A DNA stretch of 64,000 bases from Sterolibacterium sp. GTDB lineage: Bacteria > Pseudomonadota > Gammaproteobacteria > Burkholderiales > Rhodocyclaceae. The position numbers and the translations under genes were made by a program. Every line of letters starts with the position of its first letter. Position 1 is the stretch's first letter. Below are positions 5,888-14,811 of this stretch, one piece after another. The stretch covers positions 1-64,000 of the forward strand of contig JAQTOA010000016.1 in NCBI GenBank assembly GCA_028713555.1, given 5' to 3'. Below the pieces are notes generated by a model. It was not told where the DNA came from. It did no database searches and saw only the letters and a list, made by a program, of their open reading frames with translations.

Positions 5888-7659
5888 GAAGCTGTAGAAA
5901 AACTCTTTTCATACCTGCATTCTGCTGTGAACCAAATGGAATATCAAGACTCGAACGGATGTTGAGTTTTTGGAGTCTGGTATGGCGCGTTACAAACATA
6001 TCGATACGAGTCCGCGCTTTCTGGCGGTTGATCTTGAACGGCAACTGCTGCCAGGCACCTTCGAGCATGCGCTGAACTACTTGATCGGCCATGAGATCGA
6101 TCTATCGGGATTCGATGACCGTTACTGCAACGACCTCGCCGGCGCCACCGCCTACCCGCCGGGTATGCTGCTCAAGGTGGTGCTATTCGCCTACAGCCAG
6201 GGCATTGTCAGCTCTCGCGGGATAGAGCGGGCCTGCCGCGAGCACGTCACCTTCATTGCACTGTGCGGCGACAGTGCTCCGCACTTCACCACGCTAGCCG
6301 CTTTCGTTTCTGGGCTGGGCGATGAGGTTGCCCGGCTCTTCAGCCAGGTGCTGTTCATCTGCGATCGGCAGGGTTTGATCGGGCGCGAGATGTTCGCCAT
6401 TGACGGCGTCAAGCTGCCGGCCAATGCCGCCAAGACCAAGAGCGGCACCCGGGCCGACTTTGAGCGTCAGGCCGCGAAACTCGAAGCTGCCGCCCAGGCC
6501 ATGCTCGCGCGGCATCGAGAGAACGATGCGCTGCCAACCGAACCTGGTCTTGCCGAGAAAGCCGCCCGCCGCGTCGAGCGCCTGGAGCATGACGCCACCC
6601 AGCTCCGGGATTGGCTGAAGGCGAATCCCGACGACCGTCGCGGCGCCAAAGGCAGCATGCGAAAGAGCAACCGTACCGACAACGATAGCGCCAAGATGGC
6701 GACCAGCAAAGGCGTCATCCAAGGCTACACGGGCGTAGCCGCCGTCGATGATCGGCATCAGATCATCGTCGAGGCGCAAGCCCATGGCACCGGCTCGGAA
6801 CAGGAACTTCTGCTGCCGGTGATCAAGGCCACCGCCGCGATGCGCACCTCGCAAACGCTGATGACCGCAGACGCCGGCTACCACTCGGAAACGAACGTCA
6901 AGGCATTGGCCGAGGAGGATATCCCGGCGTTGATCGCCGACAACGGCATGAGGAAGCGAGACGAGCGCTTCAAGGATCGAGGGAAATACAAGCAGTTTCC
7001 CGATCCGCTGTACGACAAGACAAAATCACCAAAGAAGGCCAAGCACTACCGGCCGGAGGACTTTGCCTACGACCTGATCGCCGGCACCTGTGTTTGCCCG
7101 GCCGGCAAGGCCCTTTACCAAAACGGGGCGAACTGCATCCACAATGGCTTTGTCGGCGCGAAGTTCCAGGGCGCGCAGCGAGACTGCGTGCCATGCGAAC
7201 AGCGCGAGAAATGCTTGCGCACGCCGGAGAAGACCAAGACGCGACAGGTCTGTTTCTTTCGCGGCAAGGCTGACGCCACAGCCGAAAGTCATACGGATAG
7301 GATGAAGAGGGCGATTGATTCAGAGCGCGGGCGGGTACTGTACGGCGGGCGGTTCGCCACGGTGGAGCCGGTATTCGGCAACCTGCGGCACAACAAGCGG
7401 CTCGATCGGTTCACGTTGCGCGGGCGGAAGAAGGTCGATGGACAATGGAAGCTCTTCTGTCTGGTGCATAACATCGAGAAGCTGGCGCATCATGGGTATG
7501 CGCAGTAGGCAGGAGCGGGGCGCCCATACGTGAGCATGCGGCATACCTGAGCACGTCGCACGCGAAAGATTCCAGTCAGCAAAATGACAAATGGCGCAAA
7601 AAAATCTCGCGCCATTTGTCATGTCTCGGTTGCCGAAAATTGGGTTTTTCTACAGCTTC
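5888..7659 (+). mobile_element. complete IS1182-like insertion sequence inserted in an attC
   Basis: The 1772-bp element has perfect 16-bp terminal inverted repeats (GAAGCTGTAGAAAAAC) and one transposase gene. It is flanked by AAC on both sides (5885-5887 and 7660-7662), suggesting a 3-bp target duplication or a fixed target core. Removing it rejoins an attC: GTTAGGGC is the R' and GTCCAAC (7722-7716) the R''. A strong hairpin follows the transposase gene (TGACAAATGGCGC...GCGCCATTTGTCA, about 7584-7621). Confidence 0.92.
5982..7508 (+). CDS. IS1182-family transposase
   Basis: The 508-residue protein shows the IS1182 layout: a DUF772-type N-terminal domain (DLERQLLPGTFEHALNYLIG), a long charged linker, and a DDE catalytic region. 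Visible motifs include FAIDGVKLPANAAKTKSGT, TADAGYHSE and the C-terminal EPVFGNLRHNKRLDRFTLRG. A CxxC cluster (CVPCEQREKC) lies near residue 400. ATG 5982 is chosen because the first nine residues match the copy at 1-27 and TGGAG lies 7 bases upstream. The gene looks intact and probably active. Confidence 0.92.
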   Translation: MARYKHIDTSPRFLAVDLERQLLPGTFEHALNYLIGHEIDLSGFDDRYCNDLAGATAYPPGMLLKVVLFAYSQGIVSSRGIERACREHVTFIALCGDSAPHFTTLAAFVSGLGDEVARLFSQVLFICDRQGLIGREMFAIDGVKLPANAAKTKSGTRADFERQAAKLEAAAQAMLARHRENDALPTEPGLAEKAARRVERLEHDATQLRDWLKANPDDRRGAKGSMRKSNRTDNDSAKMATSKGVIQGYTGVAAVDDRHQIIVEAQAHGTGSEQELLLPVIKATAAMRTSQTLMTADAGYHSETNVKALAEEDIPALIADNGMRKRDERFKDRGKYKQFPDPLYDKTKSPKKAKHYRPEDFAYDLIAGTCVCPAGKALYQNGANCIHNGFVGAKFQGAQRDCVPCEQREKCLRTPEKTKTRQVCFFRGKADATAESHTDRMKRAIDSERGRVLYGGRFATVEPVFGNLRHNKRLDRFTLRGRKKVDGQWKLFCLVHNIEKLAHHGYAQ

Positions 7660-7722
7660 AACGTTGGAGTTGAGCACCTTGCGACCGAAGGGAAGCAAGT
7701 GTGCTCGAACGACCCGTTGGAC
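7660..7722 (-). other. attC recombination site, R' split by the complete IS
   Basis: On the minus strand, R'' is GTCCAAC (7722-7716). The stem is GAGCACACTTGC with GCAAGGTGCTC, with the extra A on the 5' arm, giving minus orientation. The R' core GTT (7662-7660) is cut by the IS and continues as GTTAGGGC at 5887-5880. The site belongs to a short cassette lying between it and the integrase. Confidence 0.75.
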
Positions 7723-8064
7723 GAGAGTGGGGGCGGTCAGTCCGCTCTATGCCTATTGAATACCTTGGCAGCCCAAGTCCCGTAAATTCGTGCTTCCCAC
7801 GAAGTGATTTCTGTGCGTGTGTATCAACGCTCGCGTTATACATCCGCTCATAAATCACTTCGCTGTTTAGCATCTTTTTTGACCTTTATACATCCGCCTG
7901 TTTTGGTATATGCACCTATACGTCATCTTGTCCGGCCTAGCCACCAATCTGGTGCAACGTTTAGTGAACGCACAAATCGGTGTGCAAACGGACACCATCG
8001 AGCGTAGAATGATTAACATGTGTTTCCAGTGTATTGATTCATAACGATTCCAAGGAGGCGACTT
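7723..8064. promoter_or_regulatory. integrase leader and candidate attI region
   Basis: There is no convincing gene here. The region has an imperfect inverted repeat GTATCAACGC-TC-GCGTTATAC (7821-7841), a candidate IntI simple site. It also has two exact copies of TTATACATCCGC (7836-7847 and 7886-7897), and an 11-bp inverted repeat CGAAGTGATTT/AAATCACTTCG (7800-7810 and 7852-7862). If the simple site is attI, the first cassette (about 7716-7826) has no gene. No LexA box (CTG-N10-CAG) was found before intI. Assignments are inference by analogy with other attI sites, which have a simple site plus direct repeats. Confidence 0.45.
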
Positions 8065-9063
8065 ATGGTTATTCCACCTTCTGAAAACCCGAACACACCG
8101 CCTGCGCCAAAACTCCTCAACCAAGTCCGCTCCCACATCAGGGTTAAACACTACAGCATTCGCACAGAAACGCAATATGTGCAGTGGATCAAACGCTTCA
8201 TCATCTTCCATGGCAAGCGCCATCCACGTGAGATGGGAGCGCCGGAAGTCGAAGCTTTTCTCACTCACCTGGCTGTGGTGGGTGGGGTGGCGGCAGCCAC
8301 CCAGAACCAGGCGCTGGCTGCACTGTTGTTTCTATATCGCGAAGTCCTGAAGGTCGAGTTGCCCTGGCTCGACAACGTGATCCGCGCCAAGCCTTCCCGG
8401 CGCTTGCCGGTGGTACTGTCGGCGGCCGAGGTGCGGGCTGTGCTGGAGCGCATGGACGGCGTCCATGCGCTGATGGCGCGTCTGCTCTATGGCACTGGCA
8501 TGCGCCTGATGGAATGTGCACGGCTGCGGGTCAAGGATGTGGATTTCGCCCGCAACGAAATTCTTATCCGCGACGGCAAAGGCGGCAAGGATCGCGTGAC
8601 GATGTTGCCCGCCGCCCTGGCGGCGCCGCTGGTCGAGCATCTGGCGCGCCGCCACTTGATTTTCGAGGACGATCTGGCCGATGGCAAGGCGGAAGTTTGG
8701 TTGCCGGACGCTCTGGCGAAGAAGTATCCCAGAGCGGCAACCGAATGGGGCTGGCAGTTCGTGTTTTGTTCCGGCAGTTATTCGACTGACCCGCGCAGCG
8801 GCCGTATCCGCCGCCATCATATCGATGAAAAGCTGTTGCAGCGAGCGATGAAGAAGGCGGTGGGCGCCGCCCGCCTCGCCAAGCCGGCCACGCCGCATAC
8901 GCTGCGGCATTCCTTCGCCACCCATTTGCTGGAGGGCGGCTACGACATCCGCACGGTGCAGGAGTTGCTGGGGCACGCGGATGTTTCCACCACCATGATT
9001 TACACTCACGTCCTCAACAAGGGCGGTCGCGGCGTGGTCAGTCCGCTGGACCGAATGACATAA
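8065..9063 (+). CDS. intI: integron integrase IntI
   Basis: This 332-residue tyrosine recombinase excises and inserts gene cassettes at attC and attI. The sequence resembles IntI1 throughout. It has the SAM-like N-terminus ([18 protein letters not shown]) and box 1 with the catalytic Arg ([19 protein letters not shown]). It also has the IntI-specific insertion ([20 protein letters not shown] and [14 protein letters not shown]) and box 2 ([12 protein letters not shown]...[15 protein letters not shown], with H-R-H-Y). AAGGAGG lies 7 bases before ATG. It reads away from the array, as in classical integrons, and appears functional. Confidence 0.96.
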   Translation: MVIPPSENPNTPPAPKLLNQVRSHIRVKHYSIRTETQYVQWIKRFIIFHGKRHPREMGAPEVEAFLTHLAVVGGVAAATQNQALAALLFLYREVLKVELPWLDNVIRAKPSRRLPVVLSAAEVRAVLERMDGVHALMARLLYGTGMRLMECARLRVKDVDFARNEILIRDGKGGKDRVTMLPAALAAPLVEHLARRHLIFEDDLADGKAEVWLPDALAKKYPRAATEWGWQFVFCSGSYSTDPRSGRIRRHHIDEKLLQRAMKKAVGAARLAKPATPHTLRHSFATHLLEGGYDIRTVQELLGHADVSTTMIYTHVLNKGGRGVVSPLDRMT

Positions 9064-9103
9064 AGTGCGGTGCGTCGGGCGCCGCCATTGACAAGGAACC
9101 TTC

Positions 9104-9982
9104 ATGCAACCGATGCGCCAGCGCTCCGTCCAATGTATCAGTCCCTCCGGCCTGCACCGCATGGCTTATACCGAGTGGGGCGCGGCGGATAATCCCAGGG
9201 TGCTGGTGTGCGTGCATGGCTTGACGCGCTGCGGGCGCGATTTCGACTTTCTCGCCGAATCGCTCGCCGCCGAGTTCCGCGTGGTCTGCCCCGACGTGGT
9301 CGGGCGTGGCCGCAGCGAATGGTTGAAGAACAAGGCGCTGTACGGCGTGCCGCAGTACGTGGCGGACATGGTGACGCTGATCGCGCGGCTGGACGTCGAG
9401 CAGGTGGATTGGCTCGGCACTTCGATGGGCGGCTTGATCGGCATGGGGCTGGCGTCGCAGGAAAATTCGCCGATCGCCCGGTTGATCTTGAATGATGTCG
9501 GTCCGGTGCTGACCGCAAAATCTCTGGTGCGCATCGCCGAGTACGTCGGCCGCGATCCGCGCTTCGATTCCATGGATCAGGCCGAGCAGTTCGTCCGCGC
9601 CGTCAGCGCGCCCTTCGGCCAGTTGAGCGATGCCCAGTGGCGCCATCTGACCGAGCATGTGATGCGGGTCGCGGCGGACGGCAAGATCGAGTACCGCTAC
9701 GATCCGGGCATTGCCGAGCCTTTTCACCAGGCTTGGGTCGCCGGACAACGGGGCAATGGCCAGGAGGTCGAGATTTGGCCGATCTATGAGGCGATCCGCT
9801 GCCCTACCCTGGTGTTGCGCGGGGCGCTCTCCGACCTGCTGCTGCCCGAGACCGTGGCGCGGATGGCGCGCTGCGGCCCGCGCGCGCGCAGCGTCGAAAT
9901 CCCCGCCGTCGGCCATGCGCCGATGCTAATGTCGGCCGATCAGGTCGAGCCGGTGCACCGCTTCCTGCTGGGCGCCGCTTGA
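9104..9982 (+). CDS. alpha/beta-fold hydrolase
   Basis: This 292-residue cytosolic protein has an alpha/beta-hydrolase fold: oxyanion region VCVHGLTRCGRDFD, nucleophile elbow GTSMGG (Ser about residue 110), a later acidic residue in LRGALSDLLLP and the catalytic His in VGHAPML near the C-terminus. The substrate is unknown. AAGGAA precedes ATG. It lies 41 bases after intI and directly before the 4.5S RNA gene, so it marks the start of the conserved chromosomal backbone. Confidence 0.88.
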   Translation: MQPMRQRSVQCISPSGLHRMAYTEWGAADNPRVLVCVHGLTRCGRDFDFLAESLAAEFRVVCPDVVGRGRSEWLKNKALYGVPQYVADMVTLIARLDVEQVDWLGTSMGGLIGMGLASQENSPIARLILNDVGPVLTAKSLVRIAEYVGRDPRFDSMDQAEQFVRAVSAPFGQLSDAQWRHLTEHVMRVAADGKIEYRYDPGIAEPFHQAWVAGQRGNGQEVEIWPIYEAIRCPTLVLRGALSDLLLPETVARMARCGPRARSVEIPAVGHAPMLMSADQVEPVHRFLLGAA

Positions 9983-10022
9983 CGAGCGACGAGGTGCCGG
10001 GCGTTCTGTTAGAATTACGCGT

Positions 10023-10118
10023 GGCGGGTCTCCCCGCATTGTGGGGTGGTGAACCTGGTCAGGTCCGGAAGGAAGCAGCCACAGCCATTTACTGCAAGTG
10101 CCGGGGGCAAGGCTCGCC
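10023..10118 (+). ncRNA. ffs: 4.5S RNA (signal recognition particle RNA, bacterial small type)
   Basis: The conserved SRP domain IV is present (GGTCAGGTCCGGAAGGAAGC, with the GGAA tetraloop and asymmetric loop bases). The ends pair (GGCGGGTC with GGCTCGCC) into the expected single hairpin of about 96 nt. A -10 hexamer TAGAAT at 10010-10015 sets the 5' end near 10022, but no clear -35 is seen. The RNA partners with Ffh to target membrane proteins. Position just before dnaX is common in betaproteobacteria. Confidence 0.95.
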
Positions 10119-10179
10119 ACACTTCCCTTTTCCAGCGACAACCCGTTTTTCTCCAACTATTTTGCGCACTTAACACCGC

Positions 10180-11811
10180 ATGAGCTACCAGGTCCTGGCG
10201 CGTAAGTGGCGTCCCAAATCGTTTGCCACGCTGGTGGGGCAGGAGCATGTGGTGCGCGCACTGACTCATGCGCTTGATCAACAGCGTTTGCACCATGCCT
10301 ATTTGTTTACCGGCACGCGCGGCGTCGGCAAAACGACCATCGCCCGCATCATGGCCAAGGCGCTCAACTGCGAGACCGGCATCACTTCAACCCCCTGCGG
10401 CGTCTGCTCCTCCTGCATGGAGATCGACAGCGGACGCTTCATCGATTTGATCGAGGTGGATGCCGCGACCAATACCAAGGTCGATGAGATGCGGCAATTG
10501 CTCGAGAATGCCGCCTATGCGCCGACACGCGGCCGCTTCAAGGTGTATGTGATCGACGAAGTCCATCAGCTTTCCGGCCACGCCTTCAATGCCATGCTGA
10601 AGACGCTGGAGGAGCCGCCCGAGCATATCAAGTTTATCCTCGCTACCACCGATCCGCAGAAAATTCCGGTGACGGTACTGAGCCGCTGCTTGCAGTTCAA
10701 CCTCAAGCATATGCCGCAAGCACAAATCGTTTCCCATCTGACGCAGATCCTCGAACAGGAAGGCGTACCCTGCGAACCGGCAGCGCTCAAGCTGCTTGCC
10801 AAAGCCGCCGCGGGCAGTATGCGCGATGCACTGAGCCTCCTGGACCAGGCGATCGCCCATGGCGCTGGCCGGGTGGAGGATGCCAACGTGCGCGACATGC
10901 TCGGCACCGTCGGCGACGATTACCTCTACGGCTTGCTCGATGCGCTGGCTGCCAGCAACGTTCACGCGCTGCTGGAGGTGGCAGAAGCCATGGATGCGCG
11001 CAGTCTCAGTTTCGATGCCGCGCTACAGGAATTGGCCACGCTGTTCCACCGTATCGCCCTGGCGCAATTTGCGCCGCAAGCTTTGGTCGATGACGGCGAG
11101 CGTCAGCGTTTGGCACCCTATGTCTCGGCCTTCGATGCGGAGTTTTTGCAGCTCGCTTACCAGATAAGCATCCAAGGTCGCGACGATTTGGCCTTGGCGC
11201 CGGATGAGCATGCCGGGTTCGGTATGACGCTGCTGCGTCTGTTCACTTTCCGTCCGGAGTCGCCGGCCCCGTTGGGTGCGACCCTTCCCCAAAAGGAAAC
11301 TCAGGAAACTCGCGGTAGCGCGGCATCCTCTGCGGCATATAAGGCCAACCCGGCCAAGCCAGCCAAACCGAAGAGTGCTGCGCCGCCCTTGGATTCCGCG
11401 GCGCCTGCCACAGCAGATGTGGGCGGCAATGATCAGAATGACTGGCATGCAATTACCGCACGTCTCAATCTTGGCGGCATGGTGCGAGGACTCGCGCATC
11501 ACTGCGAATTGGTCGAGGTCGGCGCGGATTCCATCACTTTGCGCCTGCCGCCGGCGCACAAATATCTGCTGGGCAAAGCCCATCAGGACAAATTGCAGGC
11601 CGAGTTGCAGAACTATTACGGTCGGCCGCTCAGACTCAACATCGTGCTGGCGGACACCGCGGTGGAAACACCCATAGAACGCAGCCGTTCCATCCAGCGC
11701 GAGCGGCAGGAGCGCGCCATTGCCGCCATCGAGCAGGATAGCTTCGTGCGCGAGGTGGTGGATATTTTCGACGCCACCATCAATGAATCATCCATCAAAC
11801 CACTAAACTGA
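10180..11811 (+). CDS. dnaX: DNA polymerase III subunits gamma/tau
   Basis: The 543-residue clamp-loader ATPase starts MSYQVLARKWRPKSFATLVGQ. Walker A is GTRGVGKTT (about residue 45), the zinc-binding cysteines are CETGITSTPCGVCSSC, Walker B is VIDEVH and the SRC arginine-finger motif follows. The C-terminal tau-like domain extends to the end after a Pro/Ala-rich linker near residue 380. No obvious A-rich slippery heptamer was found for a short gamma product. It is followed by ybaB and recR, the usual order. Confidence 0.96.
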   Translation: MSYQVLARKWRPKSFATLVGQEHVVRALTHALDQQRLHHAYLFTGTRGVGKTTIARIMAKALNCETGITSTPCGVCSSCMEIDSGRFIDLIEVDAATNTKVDEMRQLLENAAYAPTRGRFKVYVIDEVHQLSGHAFNAMLKTLEEPPEHIKFILATTDPQKIPVTVLSRCLQFNLKHMPQAQIVSHLTQILEQEGVPCEPAALKLLAKAAAGSMRDALSLLDQAIAHGAGRVEDANVRDMLGTVGDDYLYGLLDALAASNVHALLEVAEAMDARSLSFDAALQELATLFHRIALAQFAPQALVDDGERQRLAPYVSAFDAEFLQLAYQISIQGRDDLALAPDEHAGFGMTLLRLFTFRPESPAPLGATLPQKETQETRGSAASSAAYKANPAKPAKPKSAAPPLDSAAPATADVGGNDQNDWHAITARLNLGGMVRGLAHHCELVEVGADSITLRLPPAHKYLLGKAHQDKLQAELQNYYGRPLRLNIVLADTAVETPIERSRSIQRERQERAIAAIEQDSFVREVVDIFDATINESSIKPLN

Positions 11812-11843
11812 GCACTTAACTGAGCGATCCGGGAGAAACCGAC

Positions 11844-12167
11844 ATGATGAAAGGTGGCATTGCCGGCCTGATGAAAAAGGCGCAACAGATGCAGGAGAAC
11901 ATGGCCAAGGCCCAGGATGAACTGGCCTCGATCGAGGTTGAGGGCCAGTCCGGCGCCGGTATGGTCAAGGTCTGCATGACCTGCAAGCACGATGTCCGGC
12001 GTGTCAATATCGATGCTTCCGTGATGGACGACAAGGAAATGCTGGAGGATCTGGTCGCCGCGGCGGTAAACGATGCCGTTCGTAAAGTCGAAGCCGCTAC
12101 GCAGGAGAAAATGAGCGGCTTTACCGCCGGTCTGAATCTGCCAGCGGGCATGAAATTGCCCTTTTAG
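11844..12167 (+). CDS. ybaB: nucleoid-associated protein YbaB/EbfC
   Basis: This 107-residue protein matches the YbaB/EbfC family: an N-terminal helix [28 protein letters not shown], central [12 protein letters not shown] strands and a C-terminal helix ([15 protein letters not shown]). It binds DNA as a dimer. GGGAGAAA precedes the ATG. It sits between dnaX and recR with short gaps, consistent with one operon. Confidence 0.95.
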   Translation: MMKGGIAGLMKKAQQMQENMAKAQDELASIEVEGQSGAGMVKVCMTCKHDVRRVNIDASVMDDKEMLEDLVAAAVNDAVRKVEAATQEKMSGFTAGLNLPAGMKLPF

Positions 12168-12176
12168 GGCCGATCC

Positions 12177-12767
12177 GTGCCGGGCAGTCTAGAAAAACTC
12201 ATCGAAGCGCTGCGCTGCCTGCCGAGTGTCGGGCCAAAATCCGCGCAACGCATGGCCTATCACCTGCTTCAGCGCGATCGGCCCGGGGCTCAACAGCTGG
12301 CGGATGCGTTAGCTGACGCTCTGGTACACATTCGCCATTGCCAGCGCTGCAATACCTTCACCGAAAACGAGTGCTGCGAACGCTGTGCCTCCGGCAAACG
12401 CGATGCGTCCTTGCTGTGCGTCGTGGAGATGCCGGTGGATCTCAATATGATGGAGCAGACCCATGCATTCAAGGGACTCTACTACGTGCTGATGGGCAGG
12501 CTCAGCCCGCTGGATGGCATCGGGCCGAAGGAACTCAGGCTGGATCGCCTGCTGGAGCGTGCCGGCGATGGTGTGGTCAAGGAGGTGGTCATGGCCACCA
12601 ATTTCACCAACGAGGGCGAAGCCACCGCCCATTACTTGTCGGAACTGCTGCATGCGCGCGGCCTTAAAGTCAGCCGTATCGCCCGCGGTCTGCCGGTGGG
12701 TGGCGAACTGGAATTTACCGATGCCGGCACCATTGCCCAAGCGTTCTATGAACGGCGGGACTATTGA
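12177..12767 (+). CDS. recR: recombination protein RecR
   Basis: The 196-residue recombination mediator acts with RecO/RecF to load RecA at gaps. It shows the N-terminal [17 protein letters not shown] helix-hairpin-helix, the Cys4 zinc finger ([16 protein letters not shown]) and the Toprim domain ([15 protein letters not shown] and [15 protein letters not shown]). It starts at GTG, with AGGG upstream, 9 bases after the ybaB stop. Confidence 0.96.
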   Translation: MPGSLEKLIEALRCLPSVGPKSAQRMAYHLLQRDRPGAQQLADALADALVHIRHCQRCNTFTENECCERCASGKRDASLLCVVEMPVDLNMMEQTHAFKGLYYVLMGRLSPLDGIGPKELRLDRLLERAGDGVVKEVVMATNFTNEGEATAHYLSELLHARGLKVSRIARGLPVGGELEFTDAGTIAQAFYERRDY

Positions 12768-12873
12768 GCAAGGCACCCTGGTTCGACTGGGAGTGTCCGG
12801 GAAGCCAAGCGTTCTATTCGTTCGTATCTCATTGATTTAGAGTGAATAAAGCCGTACTGTTGGCGATAAAGCT

Positions 12874-12902
12874 TTTAATCGGCCTTGGCTTTCCGGTATA
12901 AT
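12874..12902 (+). promoter_or_regulatory. probable petABC promoter
   Basis: A consensus -10 hexamer TATAAT (12897-12902) lies 38 bases before the petA ATG. A weak -35 (TTTAAT, 12874-12879) is at 17-bp spacing. It is the only good promoter match in the 172-bp gap after recR. Confidence 0.55.
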
Positions 12903-12939
12903 TCAACGCGTTTGGGTTTGCTTCATTCAGGGATGTCCC

Positions 12940-13542
12940 ATGGGGTGTGACGACAAGGTGGATTGCGGGCGGCGACGCCTGGTCCTGGCTACAGCGACGG
13001 TAGGCGGCGTGACTGGAATAGTCGCAGCCGTGCCGTTCGTGGCAAGCATGCTTCCTTCGGAACGTGCCAAGTCGGCCGGTGCCCCGGTCGAGGTGGATAT
13101 CAGCAAATTGACGCCCGGTCAGATAATTACCGTCGAATGGCGCGGCAAGCCGGTCTGGATTGTCAATCGGACCAAGGAAATGCTTGATTCGCTTAAGAAA
13201 GTCGCCGACAAGGTCAGCGATCCCAACTCGGATAAACAGATGCAGCCTGAGTACTGCAAGAACGAGACGCGTTCAATCAAGCCGGAAATCTTTGTCGCCG
13301 TCGGCATCTGCACCCATCTCGGCTGCTCGCCGACCGATAAGTTCAAGACCGGGGCCGAAAGCGGCATCGATGCCGACTGGCAGGGCGGCTTCTTGTGTCC
13401 CTGCCACGGTTCGACCTTCGACCTGGCGGGCCGGGTTTATAAAAACAAGCCGGCGCCGGATAACCTCGAAGTTCCTGCGCATAAATACTTGAGCGATTCC
13501 AAGATCGTGATTGGCATCGGTCAAGATGGCAAGGCGGCCTGA
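12940..13542 (+). CDS. petA: ubiquinol-cytochrome c reductase iron-sulfur (Rieske) subunit
   Basis: The 200-residue subunit carries the 2Fe-2S cluster of the bc1 complex. The ligands are in CTHLGC and CPCHGS. The N-terminus has a twin-arginine-like CGRRRLVLATATVGG followed by a hydrophobic segment, so it is probably exported by Tat and anchored in the inner membrane. It is the first gene of petABC, and petB starts 3 bases later. Confidence 0.96.
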   Translation: MGCDDKVDCGRRRLVLATATVGGVTGIVAAVPFVASMLPSERAKSAGAPVEVDISKLTPGQIITVEWRGKPVWIVNRTKEMLDSLKKVADKVSDPNSDKQMQPEYCKNETRSIKPEIFVAVGICTHLGCSPTDKFKTGAESGIDADWQGGFLCPCHGSTFDLAGRVYKNKPAPDNLEVPAHKYLSDSKIVIGIGQDGKAA

Positions 13543-13545
13543 ACG

Positions 13546-14811
13546 ATGAAGGCGAAACTGACAGCGCTGCTCGGATGGGTGGATGCTCGTTTCCCGCTGA
13601 CATCGAGTTGGAAGACCCATCTTGCCGAATATTACACGCCGAAAAATTTCAACTTCTGGTACTTCTTTGGTTCGCTGGCTATTTTTGTGCTGGTGTTGCA
13701 GGTTCTCACCGGAATCTTCCTGACCATGCACTACAAGCCGGATGCTTCGCTGAATGCTTCCGGCGTCCCGGTGGCTTTCGCCAGCGTCGAGTACATCATG
13801 CGCGACGTGTCTTGGGGCTGGCTGATCCGCTACATGCACTCGACCGGCGCTTCGGCCTTCTTTCTGGTGATCTATTTGCACATGTTTCGCGGTTTGCTGT
13901 ATGGGTCCTCGCGCAAGCCACGCGAATTGATCTGGCTGGTCGGCATGTTCATTTATCTGGCGCTGATGGCTGAGGCTTTCTTTGGTTACCTGCTGCCATG
14001 GGGCCAGATGTCGTTCTGGGGAGCGCAGGTGATTGTGAACCTGTTTTCGACCATTCCCCTGATCGGCCCGGATCTGTCGCTCTGGCTGCGCGGCGATTTC
14101 GTTGTCGGCGATGCGACCTTGAACCGTTTTTTCGCTTTCCACGTCATTCTGGTGCCGTTGGTGCTGCTGGGATTGGTTGCCGTTCATGTTCTGGCGCTGC
14201 ACGCGGTCGGTTCGAACAACCCCGATGGCATCGAAATCAAGAAGAATAAGGACGCCAACGGCATTCCGCTCGACGGCATTCCGTTCCATCCGTACTACAC
14301 CGTGAAGGACATTGTCGGAGTAGTGGTGTTTCTGTCCGCATTCTCAATAATCCTGTTTTTCATGCCTGAGTTCGGCGGCTATTTCCTCGAATCCAATAAC
14401 TTCTACCCTGCGGATCCCCTGGTTACTCCGCCGCATATTGCGCCGGTATGGTATTTCACGCCCTTCTACTCGATGCTGCGGGCGGTAACCATCAACTTCT
14501 TCTGGATCGACGCAAAGTTCTGGGGAGTCGTGACGATGGGCGCTGGCACGCTTATCCTTCTCTTTTTGCCTTGGCTGGACCGGAGTCCGGTCAAGTCGAT
14601 CCGCTACAAAGGGCCGATCTTCAAGACCGCCGTGGCGATCTTCGTGATCTGCTTTTTAGTCCTTGGCTACCTCGGCTTGCTGGCCCCCACGCCATTGCGA
14701 ACGCTGGTGTCGCAAATCTGCACAGTGCTCTATTTTGCTTTCTTCCTGTTGATGCCGATCTACAGCAAGCTCGACAAGTGCAAGCCGGAACCGGAAAGGC
14801 TGAGCGGCTGA
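13546..14811 (+). CDS. petB: cytochrome b of the bc1 complex
   Basis: The 421-residue integral membrane subunit has eight predicted helices. Landmarks are the two-haem His pattern (HSTGASAFFLVIYLHMFRG and FAFHVILVPLVLLGLVAVHV) and the PPHIAPVWYF region of the Qo site (the PEWY position reads PVWY). It transfers electrons from ubiquinol to the Rieske protein and cytochrome c1. Its stop overlaps the petC start. Confidence 0.96.
   Translation: MKAKLTALLGWVDARFPLTSSWKTHLAEYYTPKNFNFWYFFGSLAIFVLVLQVLTGIFLTMHYKPDASLNASGVPVAFASVEYIMRDVSWGWLIRYMHSTGASAFFLVIYLHMFRGLLYGSSRKPRELIWLVGMFIYLALMAEAFFGYLLPWGQMSFWGAQVIVNLFSTIPLIGPDLSLWLRGDFVVGDATLNRFFAFHVILVPLVLLGLVAVHVLALHAVGSNNPDGIEIKKNKDANGIPLDGIPFHPYYTVKDIVGVVVFLSAFSIILFFMPEFGGYFLESNNFYPADPLVTPPHIAPVWYFTPFYSMLRAVTINFFWIDAKFWGVVTMGAGTLILLFLPWLDRSPVKSIRYKGPIFKTAVAIFVICFLVLGYLGLLAPTPLRTLVSQICTVLYFAFFLLMPIYSKLDKCKPEPERLSG

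Noticed and set aside
7658-7873. Minus-strand ORF between IS and intI
   Set aside because: It reads through the attC into the IS repeat, with no ribosome-binding site or recognisable family.
7950-8064. LexA (SOS) box before intI
   Set aside because: No CTG-N10-CAG match. Only a weak GGTGT...ACACC inverted repeat at 7979-7996.
10180-11811. Programmed frameshift site for a short gamma product in dnaX
   Set aside because: No A-AAA-AAG-type heptamer with a following stem was seen. CCCAAAAGG near 11288 is not convincing.
14448-14810. Upstream extension of cytochrome c1
   Set aside because: It lies inside petB in another frame. A signal peptide begins exactly at 14811.
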